A stretch of DNA of 64,000 nucleotides from the NCBI RefSeq assembly GCF_014534745.1, contig NZ_JACVVP010000014.1:107474-171473 (forward strand), written 5' to 3'. Below, in pieces: positions 52,161 through 60,951 of this stretch; position 1 is the stretch's first letter, and the number at the start of each line of letters is the position of its first letter. The notes beneath the pieces are model-generated. The model saw nothing but the letters and a program-made list of their open reading frames with translations. It ran no database searches and was not told where the DNA came from. The stretch is from Flammeovirga sp. EKP202 (GTDB lineage Bacteria > Bacteroidota > Bacteroidia > Cytophagales > Flammeovirgaceae). The position numbers were made by a program, and so were the translations under genes.

Positions 52161-53135
52161 ATGGAAGATAAATACATAATAGAGACGAGTGAAACAGATC
52201 ACCAACAAGGGTACGTACAATTTGCAAAAGATAATGGAGGGACATGGAATGGAGAAGAGTTAGTAGTCAATAATAGTTGGTGTGATCTAAAGTTATCCTC
52301 AATATGCTTTTTGAATGATATGTATGTAGATATTTTCAAAATGCATGCAAAGAAGCCTATTGTGGCAAAGTACATTCCAAGTGACGATAAACATTATATT
52401 ATTGTTAGGATAGGTTTTACAGGTTCTTTTTTTAGTAAAAATGAATCTAAGAACTTCAATAACCTAGGAGTATTTATCTATAACTCTAATCAACATTTTG
52501 AGATAGAATTTCCTTATGGTGAAACATGCGAATGGGTTACTATTCGATTTTCATTAGAACTTTTCAATAGTTTTAATTCCGCAAATCCTGATTTTAAACT
52601 GAAAACCCTTTTTGATGATAAATCCCCTTGGTTTCAGTATTTTTCTCTCGATGTTGAAATTGAGAATTATGTCAAAACCATTATTGCTAATGTAGATAGA
52701 GACAAACGAAGACACATTGCCTTCTTTAGTAAATCTGCAGATATCATGGGGGTGATTGTGGAAAAGATGGAAGCTTTATCTTCTAAGGTGAAGACAAACA
52801 TACATCCCGAGGACCTAAAAGCGATGATGCAATTAAAGGATACCTATCTATCTGATTTTTCAGAACAACCTAATCTTACAGAGCTAAGTGAAGAGTATGG
52901 TATGAGTGTTTCTAAATTGAACCGTATTTTTAAGTCTATATTTGATCAACCTATTTTACAGTTCTACAATCAGCAGAAGGTAGAGGAGGTTTTCAGACAA
53001 ATCACTTATACTGATAAAACACTTACTGAAATTTCTTTCGATTTAAACTTTAGTCATATCGCTCATATGAGTAAAGTCTTTAAAAAATACTATGGTTACG
53101 CTCCTTCTGAGTTAAGAGATAAGAATAAAAAATAA
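52161..53135 (+). CDS. AraC-family transcriptional regulator
   Basis: The ATG at 52161 is preferred over a TTG at 52146, giving 324 aa. The N-terminal about 210 residues form a soluble beta-rich sensor with no family I can name. The C-terminal about 100 residues are a complete AraC double helix-turn-helix (LTELSEEYGMSVSKLNRIFK; second HTH SFDLNFSHIAHMSKVFKKYYGYAPSELR). The gene is divergent from the exported C45 hydrolase, and a conserved 26-bp element lies between them. The same element precedes the other C45 gene and the porin, so this protein is the most likely regulator of that small regulon. No membrane segment is present, so it probably senses a cytoplasmic ligand. Confidence 0.9.
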   Translation: MEDKYIIETSETDHQQGYVQFAKDNGGTWNGEELVVNNSWCDLKLSSICFLNDMYVDIFKMHAKKPIVAKYIPSDDKHYIIVRIGFTGSFFSKNESKNFNNLGVFIYNSNQHFEIEFPYGETCEWVTIRFSLELFNSFNSANPDFKLKTLFDDKSPWFQYFSLDVEIENYVKTIIANVDRDKRRHIAFFSKSADIMGVIVEKMEALSSKVKTNIHPEDLKAMMQLKDTYLSDFSEQPNLTELSEEYGMSVSKLNRIFKSIFDQPILQFYNQQKVEEVFRQITYTDKTLTEISFDLNFSHIAHMSKVFKKYYGYAPSELRDKNKK

Positions 53136-53478
53136 CTGTATATTAATAGTAAATCATTGAAAATCAATTTTTTAAAATTTAAATATACCGGATAACCGCA
53201 ATTTTTTATTTTAAGGTTTTTTGGTATATTTCATTCATTACTTCCTACTTATTTGGTCATTTTAGAGTAACAAGTTGAACGAAATTATACTTTCATCATT
53301 TATTAAATTAATACTCGTCCTTGCTTGAAATTCATCATTTTATCTCTTTTTATTAATAAATCTATCTAAGGGCCTTTTTTTTTGAGAGCATTAGATAAAA
53401 GAGTGGATGATAATCAGTAAATTTGCAGGCTCATTTTTGTGAGAAAATGAGGTCAATTTTGTGGGAAATAAATAGTCA
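53136..53478 (+). other. Intergenic region with the promoter of the M16 peptidase gene
   Basis: No gene. TAAATTTG at 53418-53425 matches the TAnnTTTG -7 box, 54 bp before the ATG at 53479. No clear terminator follows the AraC gene. Confidence 0.45.
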
Positions 53479-54738
53479 ATGGATAAAAATTATCAGATTC
53501 ACCGTTTAGATAACGGAATTCGACTAATACACAGGCAAGTAAAAACAACTAAACTAGCACACTGCGGTGTTGTTTTGAATGTAGGTAGCAGGGACGAAAC
53601 GCTAGAACAGCAGGGCATTGCTCACTTCTGGGAACATATGGCTTTTAAGGGGACGAACAAAAGAAAAACGTACCATATCCTTAATAGCATTGATTCTGTA
53701 GGAGGGGAGTTAAACGCTTATACATCCAAGGAAAAAATCACTTTTTATACTTCCACATTAGTAGAACATTTTGAAAAATCGGTTGATGTTCTTTCAGATC
53801 TAACTTTCAATTCCAATTTCCCAGAAAAAGAAATAGAGAAAGAACGTTCGGTAATTCTGGAGGAGATGTCTATGTATAAAGATGATCCTACGGATGCAAT
53901 TGGCGATGAGTTTGATGAAATTATTTTCCCGAATCACCCGCTAGGAAGAAATATTTTAGGTACGGTAGAAAGTGTGAATAGCTTTCAGCAGAAGGATTTT
54001 TTTGATTTCTTAGAGCAGAACGTTGATACACATCAAGTAGTCATTTCATCTATTTCAAATTTGTCTTTTGAAAAGGTGGTGAAATTGGTGGAGAAGTACT
54101 TTGGAGGTGTTAAAGAGGCAAAGAAAGACCGTAAAAGAGAAATTTTTACAGGGTATAAGCCACAATTTATCGAAAGATATAAACCCATCAATTCAGCACA
54201 TGTAATGATTGGTTCAGATGCTTTTGAGATGCACCACCCTAAACGTTTGACTTTTTTCTTGCTGACCAATCTATTAGGAGGCCCAGCTATGAATTCAAGA
54301 TTGAACTTGGGGATCAGAGAGAAGTACGGTTATGTATATGATATTTCGGCAGGGTCAACTTCTTATTTAGATAGCGGACAGTTCAGTATATATTTTGCTA
54401 CAGAAGATAAAAGCTTGAATAAATGCTTGAAGTTGGTACACGGAGAGTTATCAAAGCTGAGAGAGAAGAAGCTTGGGGTACAACAACTTCGAAGCGTGAA
54501 GCAACAAATAATGGGTCAAATTGCCATGTCAGGTGAAAGCAACTTGTCTATAATGTTAGGGATGGGTAAAGCACTGCTAGACAAAGAGAAGTTTGAAACA
54601 ATAGAGGAGGTCTTCCAGCAAATCAAAGCGATCAGCGCCGAAGATTTACTTGAAGTTGCCAATGAAATGTTTGCAGAAGAAAGGATGAGTACTTTAATTT
54701 ACCATCCAGAATTAAAAAGTCACTCTAAGAACACCTAA
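53479..54738 (+). CDS. M16-family zinc metallopeptidase (processing-peptidase-like)
   Basis: The 419-aa protein has the inverted zinc motif HFWEH (HxxEH, residues 49-53) and a distal Glu region (EKERSVILEEM, about 121-131), so the N-terminal M16 domain is catalytically complete. The C-terminal half (about 200-400) is the second M16 domain with the usual GGPAMNSRLNLGIREKYGYVYDI. There is no signal peptide. Single-chain, about 420-residue M16 peptidases of this type are widespread; in Bacillus a relative sits near polynucleotide phosphorylase, and substrates are poorly known. It is probably co-transcribed with mltG, which starts 28 bp downstream. Confidence 0.93.
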   Translation: MDKNYQIHRLDNGIRLIHRQVKTTKLAHCGVVLNVGSRDETLEQQGIAHFWEHMAFKGTNKRKTYHILNSIDSVGGELNAYTSKEKITFYTSTLVEHFEKSVDVLSDLTFNSNFPEKEIEKERSVILEEMSMYKDDPTDAIGDEFDEIIFPNHPLGRNILGTVESVNSFQQKDFFDFLEQNVDTHQVVISSISNLSFEKVVKLVEKYFGGVKEAKKDRKREIFTGYKPQFIERYKPINSAHVMIGSDAFEMHHPKRLTFFLLTNLLGGPAMNSRLNLGIREKYGYVYDISAGSTSYLDSGQFSIYFATEDKSLNKCLKLVHGELSKLREKKLGVQQLRSVKQQIMGQIAMSGESNLSIMLGMGKALLDKEKFETIEEVFQQIKAISAEDLLEVANEMFAEERMSTLIYHPELKSHSKNT

Positions 54739-54766
54739 ATCTTTGAAGTGCCAAAACTAAATAACA

Positions 54767-55822
54767 ATGGTAAAAAGTAACTTACGTATTTTTTTATTTG
54801 TAGGATTTTCAGTCTTTACAATATCGATATTAGTTTATATCTATCAAGTTTTTTATACGCCTAACATACAAGTTGACAAGGAACCTTCAGTAATCAGAGT
54901 TCCTCACGGTGCAACGATTGAAAACGTATCGGATACTTTAATGAAGTACGATATTCTTTCAGAGTTAGTGCCTTTCCGTTTTGTAAGTAAAGCATTAAAA
55001 TATAATGAGAACGTAAAGCCCGGTTTGTATGTATTACAACCTGATATGACCAACTTGGAGGCCGTACGTTTCTTAAGATCAGGAGCTCAGACACCTATCA
55101 AAATCACTTTCAACAACGCTAGAACAATTCAAGATGTGGCAGATAGAATTACTCCACGTTTAGAAATGACATCGGAGCAATTCTATGAAGCGGCAACAGA
55201 TGCAGAATTGTTGAAAGAGTTGGGACTTGATTCATTGACAGTTAAAGCACTTTTTTTACCTAATACTTATGAAGTGTATTGGACAATTTCTCCAAAACAA
55301 TTAATGAGAAGGTTGAAAAAAGAATACGATCGTTTCTGGAATACAGACCGCAAATCAAAAGCGGAAGCGATTGGATTGACACCTTATCAAGTGTCTACTT
55401 TAGCTTCAATTGTGGAATCGGAGACCATTAAATCTGATGAGATGCCCAAAGTAGCGGGTCTGTATGTAAACCGTTTAAATAGAAATTGGGCTTTACAATC
55501 TGATCCTACTGTAGTATATGCCGCAGTAGAAGTGGGAATGGTCAAAGAATTTACTGACGTAAAAAGAGTGTTGAACAAGCACTTGGAAGTAGATTCTCCT
55601 TATAATACATATAAGTATTCTGGTTTGCCTCCAGGACCCATCAGAATACCATCAACTACAGCCATTAATGCGGTGTTGAATGCAGAGAAGCACAAATACA
55701 TGTATATGGTAGCAGATGCTGATTTTTCAGGTTACCATCACTTCTCTAAGACATTGACAGAGCACAATAGATATGCGAGAATCTATCAAAATGCTTTGAA
55801 TAAAAAACGAGTATATAGATAA
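54767..55822 (+). CDS. mltG: Endolytic murein transglycosylase MltG
   Basis: The 351-aa protein has one N-terminal transmembrane helix (about 8-28) and a periplasmic YceG-like domain. A LysM-like part (about 40-110) is followed by the catalytic part with PNTYEVYW, ASIVESET (the catalytic Glu) and the signature LQSDPTVVYA and SPYNTYKYSGLPPGPIRIPS. MltG cuts nascent glycan strands and helps set their length during cell-wall synthesis. It follows the M16 peptidase gene by 28 bp and ends 7 bp before a textbook terminator. Confidence 0.95.
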   Translation: MVKSNLRIFLFVGFSVFTISILVYIYQVFYTPNIQVDKEPSVIRVPHGATIENVSDTLMKYDILSELVPFRFVSKALKYNENVKPGLYVLQPDMTNLEAVRFLRSGAQTPIKITFNNARTIQDVADRITPRLEMTSEQFYEAATDAELLKELGLDSLTVKALFLPNTYEVYWTISPKQLMRRLKKEYDRFWNTDRKSKAEAIGLTPYQVSTLASIVESETIKSDEMPKVAGLYVNRLNRNWALQSDPTVVYAAVEVGMVKEFTDVKRVLNKHLEVDSPYNTYKYSGLPPGPIRIPSTTAINAVLNAEKHKYMYMVADADFSGYHHFSKTLTEHNRYARIYQNALNKKRVYR

Positions 55823-55829
55823 TAAATGA

Positions 55830-55860
55830 GACGTTACAATGGTATTGTAACGTCTTTTTT
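55830..55860 (+). terminator. Terminator of mltG that fixes the start of the next gene
   Basis: Perfect 11-bp stem GACGTTACAAT (55830-55840) / ATTGTAACGTC (55844-55854), 3-nt loop, followed by six T. Because the hairpin lies inside a longer frame beginning at 55826, the downstream gene should start at the later ATG (55871). Confidence 0.92.
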
Positions 55861-55870
55861 GATTCCATTT

Positions 55871-56563
55871 ATGGATAAAATAAAAGATAAAGAGCAAGAG
55901 GAGTTAGCAAAAAAAGTCATCATTTACCCTGATGATACTCCCCGATTACAACTAGGACTGGAAGATGCAGTGTGTACAATGGACGTAGCCTATACGGATG
56001 ATTGTGCATTTGTTTCTTGTGATATCATGAGAGGGAAAACAGGGGAGTGGGTCAACACTTTTGTGACCATTCATCCGCTGCCAACCACTCCTTATACTTC
56101 AGGGTATTTTGCTTATTATGAGGGGCCTCTTTTGGTAGAATGCTTAGAGCAACTAGCTTTAGAACTAAAATTAAAACCTGCATTAGTCATTGTGGATGGC
56201 CATGGAATTGCTCATCCAAGAAGATTTGGAATTGCAAGTTGGCTTGGTTTAAAGTTGAACATTCCTACAATTGGGTGTGCAAAAAAGCCACTAGTCAAAT
56301 ATGAAAGAGAGCTCGGAAAACAAAAAGGAAGTATCTCCCCGATGCTTTTGGAAGATGAAGTGGTAGGTGTTGCACTGAGAAGTAATACAGGTGTGAAGCC
56401 CATTTTTATCAGTCCAGGTCACTTAATTAGTATCGAAAACACGATTCATATTATTAAAAAGTACCATGGAGAGTACAGAATCTTTGAGCCAGTCCGTAGA
56501 GCAGATCAAGCGGTCAGAAGAGCTTCAAAGGGCGAAAGTGGCGATTTTGAATTGATTACTTGA
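55871..56563 (+). CDS. nfi: Endonuclease V (deoxyinosine 3' endonuclease)
   Basis: The start at 55871 (MDKIKDKEQEELAKK) matches the usual N-terminus and avoids the mltG terminator, which occupies the 15 codons after an earlier ATG at 55826. The 230-aa protein has the three catalytic acidic positions of the family: Asp in MDVAYTDD, Glu in YEGPLLVE and Asp in VIVDGHGIAHPRRFG. It also has the conserved GIASWLGLKLNIPTIGCAKKPL. The enzyme nicks DNA next to deoxyinosine (deaminated adenine) and starts alternative excision repair. The length is normal. As it lies past the terminator, it may need read-through or its own promoter. Confidence 0.93.
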   Translation: MDKIKDKEQEELAKKVIIYPDDTPRLQLGLEDAVCTMDVAYTDDCAFVSCDIMRGKTGEWVNTFVTIHPLPTTPYTSGYFAYYEGPLLVECLEQLALELKLKPALVIVDGHGIAHPRRFGIASWLGLKLNIPTIGCAKKPLVKYERELGKQKGSISPMLLEDEVVGVALRSNTGVKPIFISPGHLISIENTIHIIKKYHGEYRIFEPVRRADQAVRRASKGESGDFELIT

Positions 56564-56619
56564 GAAAGGTCATTAAATACAATTAACGATAATTCATAAT
56601 CCTTTGGGAGGTCTATACG

Positions 56620-56627
56620 TATATTTG
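56620..56627 (+). promoter_or_regulatory. -7 box ahead of the membrane protein gene
   Basis: TATATTTG matches TAnnTTTG and lies 42 bp before the ATG at 56669. The spacing to the nearest TTTG upstream (13 bp) is too short for a -33 box. Confidence 0.45.
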
Positions 56628-56668
56628 TTTGATATTAAATTAGATAAACCCGAAAGAAAGATTGAATT

Positions 56669-57514
56669 ATGTTTAAAGTCACGACTAACTCTACATATAA
56701 CAGAGAAGATAAAGGTAAATCAAATTTAGTCCATAAAACTGTTTCTAATATCCCATTTAAGTATCGCCCTTTTATATTGTCAGTGGTGTATACTTTTTTG
56801 ATTGTAGGCTTCGCTTTATTGTTAAATGGAACCTTGGAAGTGACATTTAATCAGACCATTGGCTACAAAGAACCTTTCTATTTCACAATACTATTTATGG
56901 TAGTACTATCCTTGTTGTTGCCTTATTCAATACCTGATAAAAAGTTGGCAGTTCATAAAGTAGATAGAAATGGTTTTCAAGTAGATCAGGTGGTTTTAGA
57001 AAGCAATCATAGAAATAGTAAATCCTTGATTATCGGAGCAAAATTGCTGACTTTAGTATTCAGTATTTCTTTGTTTATGTCTTCTTATACCACTAATAAA
57101 AGTACTGAAAAATATGAACGTATTACGATTCACAATGTCCCTATCAAAGGTGTGGATAGTGTACAAATAGCAGTAAGAATGTCAAGAGATACGAGAGATT
57201 CTGCTACGCCAGGTCGATTTAAACAAGCCTTAGAAGCTTCTATTTCAGAAAAACAAACCTATGTATATGAAGAATATACCTATGGTTTTCCTTATCAATT
57301 ATTGAAACCCCAAAAACGTAGAGATATGGAAGAAGGGAAGAAGTATTTAGATGGAAAAAAAGCCAAAATACAAGTGAAATGGTACGGTGAAGAAATTCAT
57401 CCGATAGATGTGGAAGGTAAAATTAATACTATTATAAACAGTGATGCGATGAATGACTTACTTTTAGAGTCTTTCGGAGTGGAAACGGAGAGTAAAAAAG
57501 CGATTAAGATGTGA
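56669..57514 (+). CDS. Membrane protein of unknown function
   Basis: The 281-aa protein has three predicted transmembrane helices (about 35-53, 68-85 and 122-141), a short cytoplasmic loop between the second and third, and a soluble C-terminal domain (about 145-281) rich in charged residues. No motif or family is recognised. It is bounded by its own -7 box and a strong bidirectional terminator, so it stands alone. Confidence 0.7.
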   Translation: MFKVTTNSTYNREDKGKSNLVHKTVSNIPFKYRPFILSVVYTFLIVGFALLLNGTLEVTFNQTIGYKEPFYFTILFMVVLSLLLPYSIPDKKLAVHKVDRNGFQVDQVVLESNHRNSKSLIIGAKLLTLVFSISLFMSSYTTNKSTEKYERITIHNVPIKGVDSVQIAVRMSRDTRDSATPGRFKQALEASISEKQTYVYEEYTYGFPYQLLKPQKRRDMEEGKKYLDGKKAKIQVKWYGEEIHPIDVEGKINTIINSDAMNDLLLESFGVETESKKAIKM

Positions 57515-57587
57515 TCTCCTGCAGCCTTTGCTACGTGTTCACGCAAAAAATAAGTACTCAAAGATATTTAGTACTTCCCTTAAAAAA

Positions 57588-57623
57588 AACGAGCATCAAG
57601 AAAAATCAATCTTGATGCTCGTT
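57588..57623. terminator. Bidirectional terminator
   Basis: 13-bp perfect stem AACGAGCATCAAG (57588-57600) / CTTGATGCTCGTT (57611-57623), extended by one A-T pair, with an A-run on the left (a T-run for the minus strand) and a T-rich stretch on the right. It separates the membrane protein gene from the convergent ABC genes. Confidence 0.9.
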
Positions 57624-57684
57624 GTATATTTTTTGGGAAAAGATAAATTGAAAGAGATTTACTCCCCTCAGCATTCTTTCCTCA

Positions 57685-58434
57685 CTAAATTCCTTTAAAT
57701 GTCCTCACTAATTTATTTGAGAATAAGAAATCCTTTAATTCTTTAGGTTCAGCATCTAAAATTTCATCTTTAGTACCTTCCCAAATTTTAAGACCTTTAT
57801 ACATAAACATGATGTACTCTCCAATTTCCATTACAGAGTTCATATCATGTGATACGATAACTGTTGTAAGATTATATTCTTGCGTAATTTCATGAATTAA
57901 CTGATCAATCATCCACGCTGTTTGAGGATCAAGACCAGAGTTAGGTTCATCACAGAATAGATATTGAGAGTTCATCACAATGGCTCTGGCAATACCCACC
58001 CTTTTTTGCATACCACCACTGATCTCAGAAGGCATTTTGTGTGCGGCATTTTCCAAACCTACTCGTTTCAAATAAAAATTGACCTTATCGTCCTTTTCAC
58101 TTTCTGACATATCAGAGTGAATATTTAAAGGGAAACGAACATTTTCTGCTACGGTAAGTGAGTCAAACAATGCACTACCTTGGAAAAGCATACCGATTTC
58201 TCCACGAATAATCTTTTGTTCTCTAATTGTCGAAGCATGGAAATCTCTTCCGTCATATAACACCGAACCTTTGTCAGGAGAGAAGAGACCTACAATTGTT
58301 TTCAGCAAAACACTCTTACCTGTACCACTGGCACCGATGATCATATTTGTTTTGCCTTTCTCAAAAGTGGCACTAATACCCATTAGTACTTCTTTTCCTT
58401 GGAAAGATTTCCCTACATTTTTAATCTCAATCAT
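57685..58434 (-). CDS. ABC transporter ATP-binding protein, MlaF-like
   Basis: The 249-aa ATPase has Walker A GASGTGKS (34-41), the ABC signature ISGGMQKR and Walker B YLFCDEP with the following D-loop region SGLDP. Sequence and partner identify the MlaF/Mkl group that energises lipid (phospholipid) transport between outer and inner membranes. It lies 3 bp after the permease gene, and the two proteins should form the core ABC complex. No MCE-domain (MlaD) gene follows in this window, so that partner must be encoded elsewhere. Confidence 0.9.
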   Translation of the reverse strand: MIEIKNVGKSFQGKEVLMGISATFEKGKTNMIIGASGTGKSVLLKTIVGLFSPDKGSVLYDGRDFHASTIREQKIIRGEIGMLFQGSALFDSLTVAENVRFPLNIHSDMSESEKDDKVNFYLKRVGLENAAHKMPSEISGGMQKRVGIARAIVMNSQYLFCDEPNSGLDPQTAWMIDQLIHEITQEYNLTTVIVSHDMNSVMEIGEYIMFMYKGLKIWEGTKDEILDAEPKELKDFLFSNKLVRTFKGI

Positions 58435-58437
58435 TGT

Positions 58438-59169
58438 CTACGAAAGTAAAGTGTCTGCTAGAATAAAGTCTGCTGCAAGTATAGCAATACATGAAGCTGT
58501 TACTGCATCAGTACTTGCCTTACCTACTTCCAAAGCTCCACCTTTCACATTGTAGCCTTTGAAAGCAGAAATAGAAGTGACGATAAAACCGAAAACAAAT
58601 GCTTTGATAATGGCAAAAGGTACCTCAAAAGAAACAAATGTATTTTGAATACCATATATATAATCTTCCGTAGGAGATAAGTTGCCAAAAATTGTAGCGA
58701 GATATCCACCCCAAATACCCAATGCCGCTGACAAAATTGCTAACAAAGGAAGCATAGCCATGCCTGCAATAATTTTAGGGAGAACCAAGTAAGAAGCTGA
58801 ATTAATACCCATCACTTCTAAAGCATCTATCTGCTCAGTGATACGCATAGTACCAATTCCACCGGCAATCTGCGAACCTACCTTACCAGCAAATACAATA
58901 GCTGATAATGTGGGTGCCATTTCCAAAATCATCATTTCTCTTGTGGCTAAGCCAATAATGTACTTTGGTAATAATGGACTAACAATATTGTAAGCCATTT
59001 GTAATGCAATTACGGCTCCCACAAAAAGAGAGACGAAGCCTACTAAAAAGAGGGAATTGATACCGATGTTGATACACTCCTGAAAAAATAAACGAACGTA
59101 AGTGGTAAGAGGCTCCCTGTTGGAGAACATCTTTTTCAAAAAGAGAATATATTCGCCTAAGCGTCTCAT
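58438..59169 (-). CDS. MlaE-family ABC transporter permease
   Basis: The 243-aa protein is a typical MlaE/YrbE permease: an amphipathic N-terminus, five hydrophobic segments and the conserved signature GLATREMMILEMAPTLSAIVFAGKVGSQIAGGIGTMRITEQIDALEVMG. It forms the membrane channel of the lipid-transport ABC complex with the downstream ATPase, 3 bp away. The length is normal. It is transcribed divergently from an AraC regulator gene 244 bp away. Confidence 0.92.
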   Translation of the reverse strand: MRRLGEYILFLKKMFSNREPLTTYVRLFFQECINIGINSLFLVGFVSLFVGAVIALQMAYNIVSPLLPKYIIGLATREMMILEMAPTLSAIVFAGKVGSQIAGGIGTMRITEQIDALEVMGINSASYLVLPKIIAGMAMLPLLAILSAALGIWGGYLATIFGNLSPTEDYIYGIQNTFVSFEVPFAIIKAFVFGFIVTSISAFKGYNVKGGALEVGKASTDAVTASCIAILAADFILADTLLS

Positions 59170-59413
59170 GTGATTAGTCTTATTTCTAAAAAAAATTAGA
59201 AACCTTATATCAGATTTCCACCCTACAAAGATAAAGATCTTCTTGTCATTACATATTTTTTTAGCATTAACTAAAGAGCAATTTCGGTTTATTTGTTCAT
59301 TTTCATAAAAATTAATTAATTAGGTTGTTGATCATTCACTATTTTGAGGATAGATTCGCAATTTTTTAAATGAAAATCTACTTCGCTCAGAAGTTAAACA
59401 CCTTTCTTATTTT

Positions 59414-60262
59414 ATGTCATCTTTTGATCTTACTCATTTTGAACTTCTAGATAAACCTATTTTTGGAAAAGCAGTTTTTGAACCTCCTTTTAAGGCTAAT
59501 TCGTCTTTTGTAGATGAAGCACGTTTTGTATTTATCATTAAAGGACAATCCAATTTATATGTACCCAACGATACGCTTTCTTTAGAAACATCAGATTGCT
59601 TTCTGATGAAATGTGACAACTTTGTTAACGTTTGGAAGAAAAATGAAGATGAGGATAAAAGTCAGGTGATGGTGATGCATTTTTATCCAGATGTATTGAA
59701 GCATATTTATGACAATAATATTCCAGAAGTTTTTAAATCTTCTGATGTAAAACCTCATGGTCCTGTTGCGAAGTTGAAGACCAATGAAATGTTGGTAAAT
59801 TATATGAAAAGCTTGGAGTTTTATTTTCAAAACCCTTCTTTAATGAATGATGAATTAATCAAATTAAAAGTAAGAGAATTGATTCAAGTAATGCTGAATT
59901 CAGACCATACCGGTGTTATCAAGAATATGTTTAGTGATCTGTTTAAAGCCAATGCCTATGATTTTAAGGAGATCATCCATGCTCATCTGTATGAAGACCT
60001 AAGTTTACAAGATTTGGCCTTTTTTACAGGGCTCAGTTTATCTACTTTTAAAAGAAAATTCAAAACAGTTTTCAATACCAGCCCAACACAATATATCAAG
60101 TCAAAAAGATTAGAAAAAGCCATTAGTTTACTTCAAACAACTGATCAACGTATCTCCGAAATTGCTTATGATTGTGGTTTCAATGATATTGGCTACTTCT
60201 CCAAACTCTTTAAATCTACTTATCAGGTTTCTCCCTCTGACTATAAAAAGTCATTGGTCTGA
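59414..60262 (+). CDS. AraC-family transcriptional regulator (paralogue A)
   Basis: The 282-aa protein has a cupin-like N-terminal ligand-binding domain (about 10-150; RFVFIIKGQSNLYVPNDTLSLETSDCFLMKCDNFVNVW). A helical linker follows, then an AraC double HTH (about 190-280; LQDLAFFTGLSLSTFKRKF; ISEIAYDCGFNDIGYFSKLFKSTYQVSPSDYKK). It is a close paralogue of the protein at 60952 in length and order (compare ISEIxYDCGFND). The two flank a secreted SRPBCC-domain gene, so they probably respond to related signals around it. No membrane segment. Confidence 0.92.
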   Translation: MSSFDLTHFELLDKPIFGKAVFEPPFKANSSFVDEARFVFIIKGQSNLYVPNDTLSLETSDCFLMKCDNFVNVWKKNEDEDKSQVMVMHFYPDVLKHIYDNNIPEVFKSSDVKPHGPVAKLKTNEMLVNYMKSLEFYFQNPSLMNDELIKLKVRELIQVMLNSDHTGVIKNMFSDLFKANAYDFKEIIHAHLYEDLSLQDLAFFTGLSLSTFKRKFKTVFNTSPTQYIKSKRLEKAISLLQTTDQRISEIAYDCGFNDIGYFSKLFKSTYQVSPSDYKKSLV

Positions 60263-60363
60263 TTTTCCAAATCATTGAACTTTTTGTCGCTATAAACCAT
60301 TTATAGACCTGCCATATTTGTAATGTCAACAAAAACAATTATAGCTTTTAAATACATTACACT

Positions 60364-60942
60364 ATGAAAAATACGGTCTATTTCACATTCTATTTTTTAC
60401 TGTTTTCAGCAAGTCTTTTTGCTCAAAAGAAAACACAATTTATTTCGGTAGAAAGAACCATTAAAGCACCTGCAGCTGCAGTTTGGAAAGTAGTCGGAGA
60501 AGAGTTCGGAGATATTCATAAATCACACCCTCTTGTCGTTAGTTCTAGTTATACAAATGACCAGCACAAAGGTTGTGAAGGAGCAGAGAGAGTTTGCAAC
60601 CTCAACTTAGATGGATCAAAATACGTCAAAGAAACGCAGGTGGATTATGATCCTGAAAATTACTCTTTTAAGGTGCAAATCACTACTACACAAGGGATCC
60701 CATTAGTACCCGAATACTCTTATGCCATTTATAAAGTAGTTCCACTTGATGCCAATACAAGCAAGTTGGTTTTTGAATTTAACTATAGAACTAAACCGGC
60801 ATTTATGGGAGGCCTAGCCAAAGGGAAGTTCAGAAAACAATTGAGTAATTATATGTTGGCCGTGGAGCACTATGTCACAACAGGCGAAGAAATCAATGCG
60901 GATAATTTTGATGAAATCAAGAAACAATACGAAACGAGATAA
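60364..60942 (+). CDS. Exported SRPBCC (START/Bet v 1-like) domain protein
   Basis: The 192-aa protein has a signal peptide (1-20, ending LFAQ) followed by one SRPBCC domain. It opens with the characteristic VERTIKAPAAAVWKVV and has a GxxxLxxxxxxYMLAVEHYV C-terminal helix. SRPBCC folds make a deep hydrophobic cavity for lipids, polyketides or aromatic ligands; most bacterial members are cytoplasmic, so a secreted form is unusual. It starts 101 bp after paralogue A and ends 9 bp before paralogue B of the AraC pair. It may bind or process a hydrophobic signal read by these regulators, but this is inference from position. Confidence 0.8.
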   Translation: MKNTVYFTFYFLLFSASLFAQKKTQFISVERTIKAPAAAVWKVVGEEFGDIHKSHPLVVSSSYTNDQHKGCEGAERVCNLNLDGSKYVKETQVDYDPENYSFKVQITTTQGIPLVPEYSYAIYKVVPLDANTSKLVFEFNYRTKPAFMGGLAKGKFRKQLSNYMLAVEHYVTTGEEINADNFDEIKKQYETR

Positions 60943-60951
60943 GGTTTTTCT

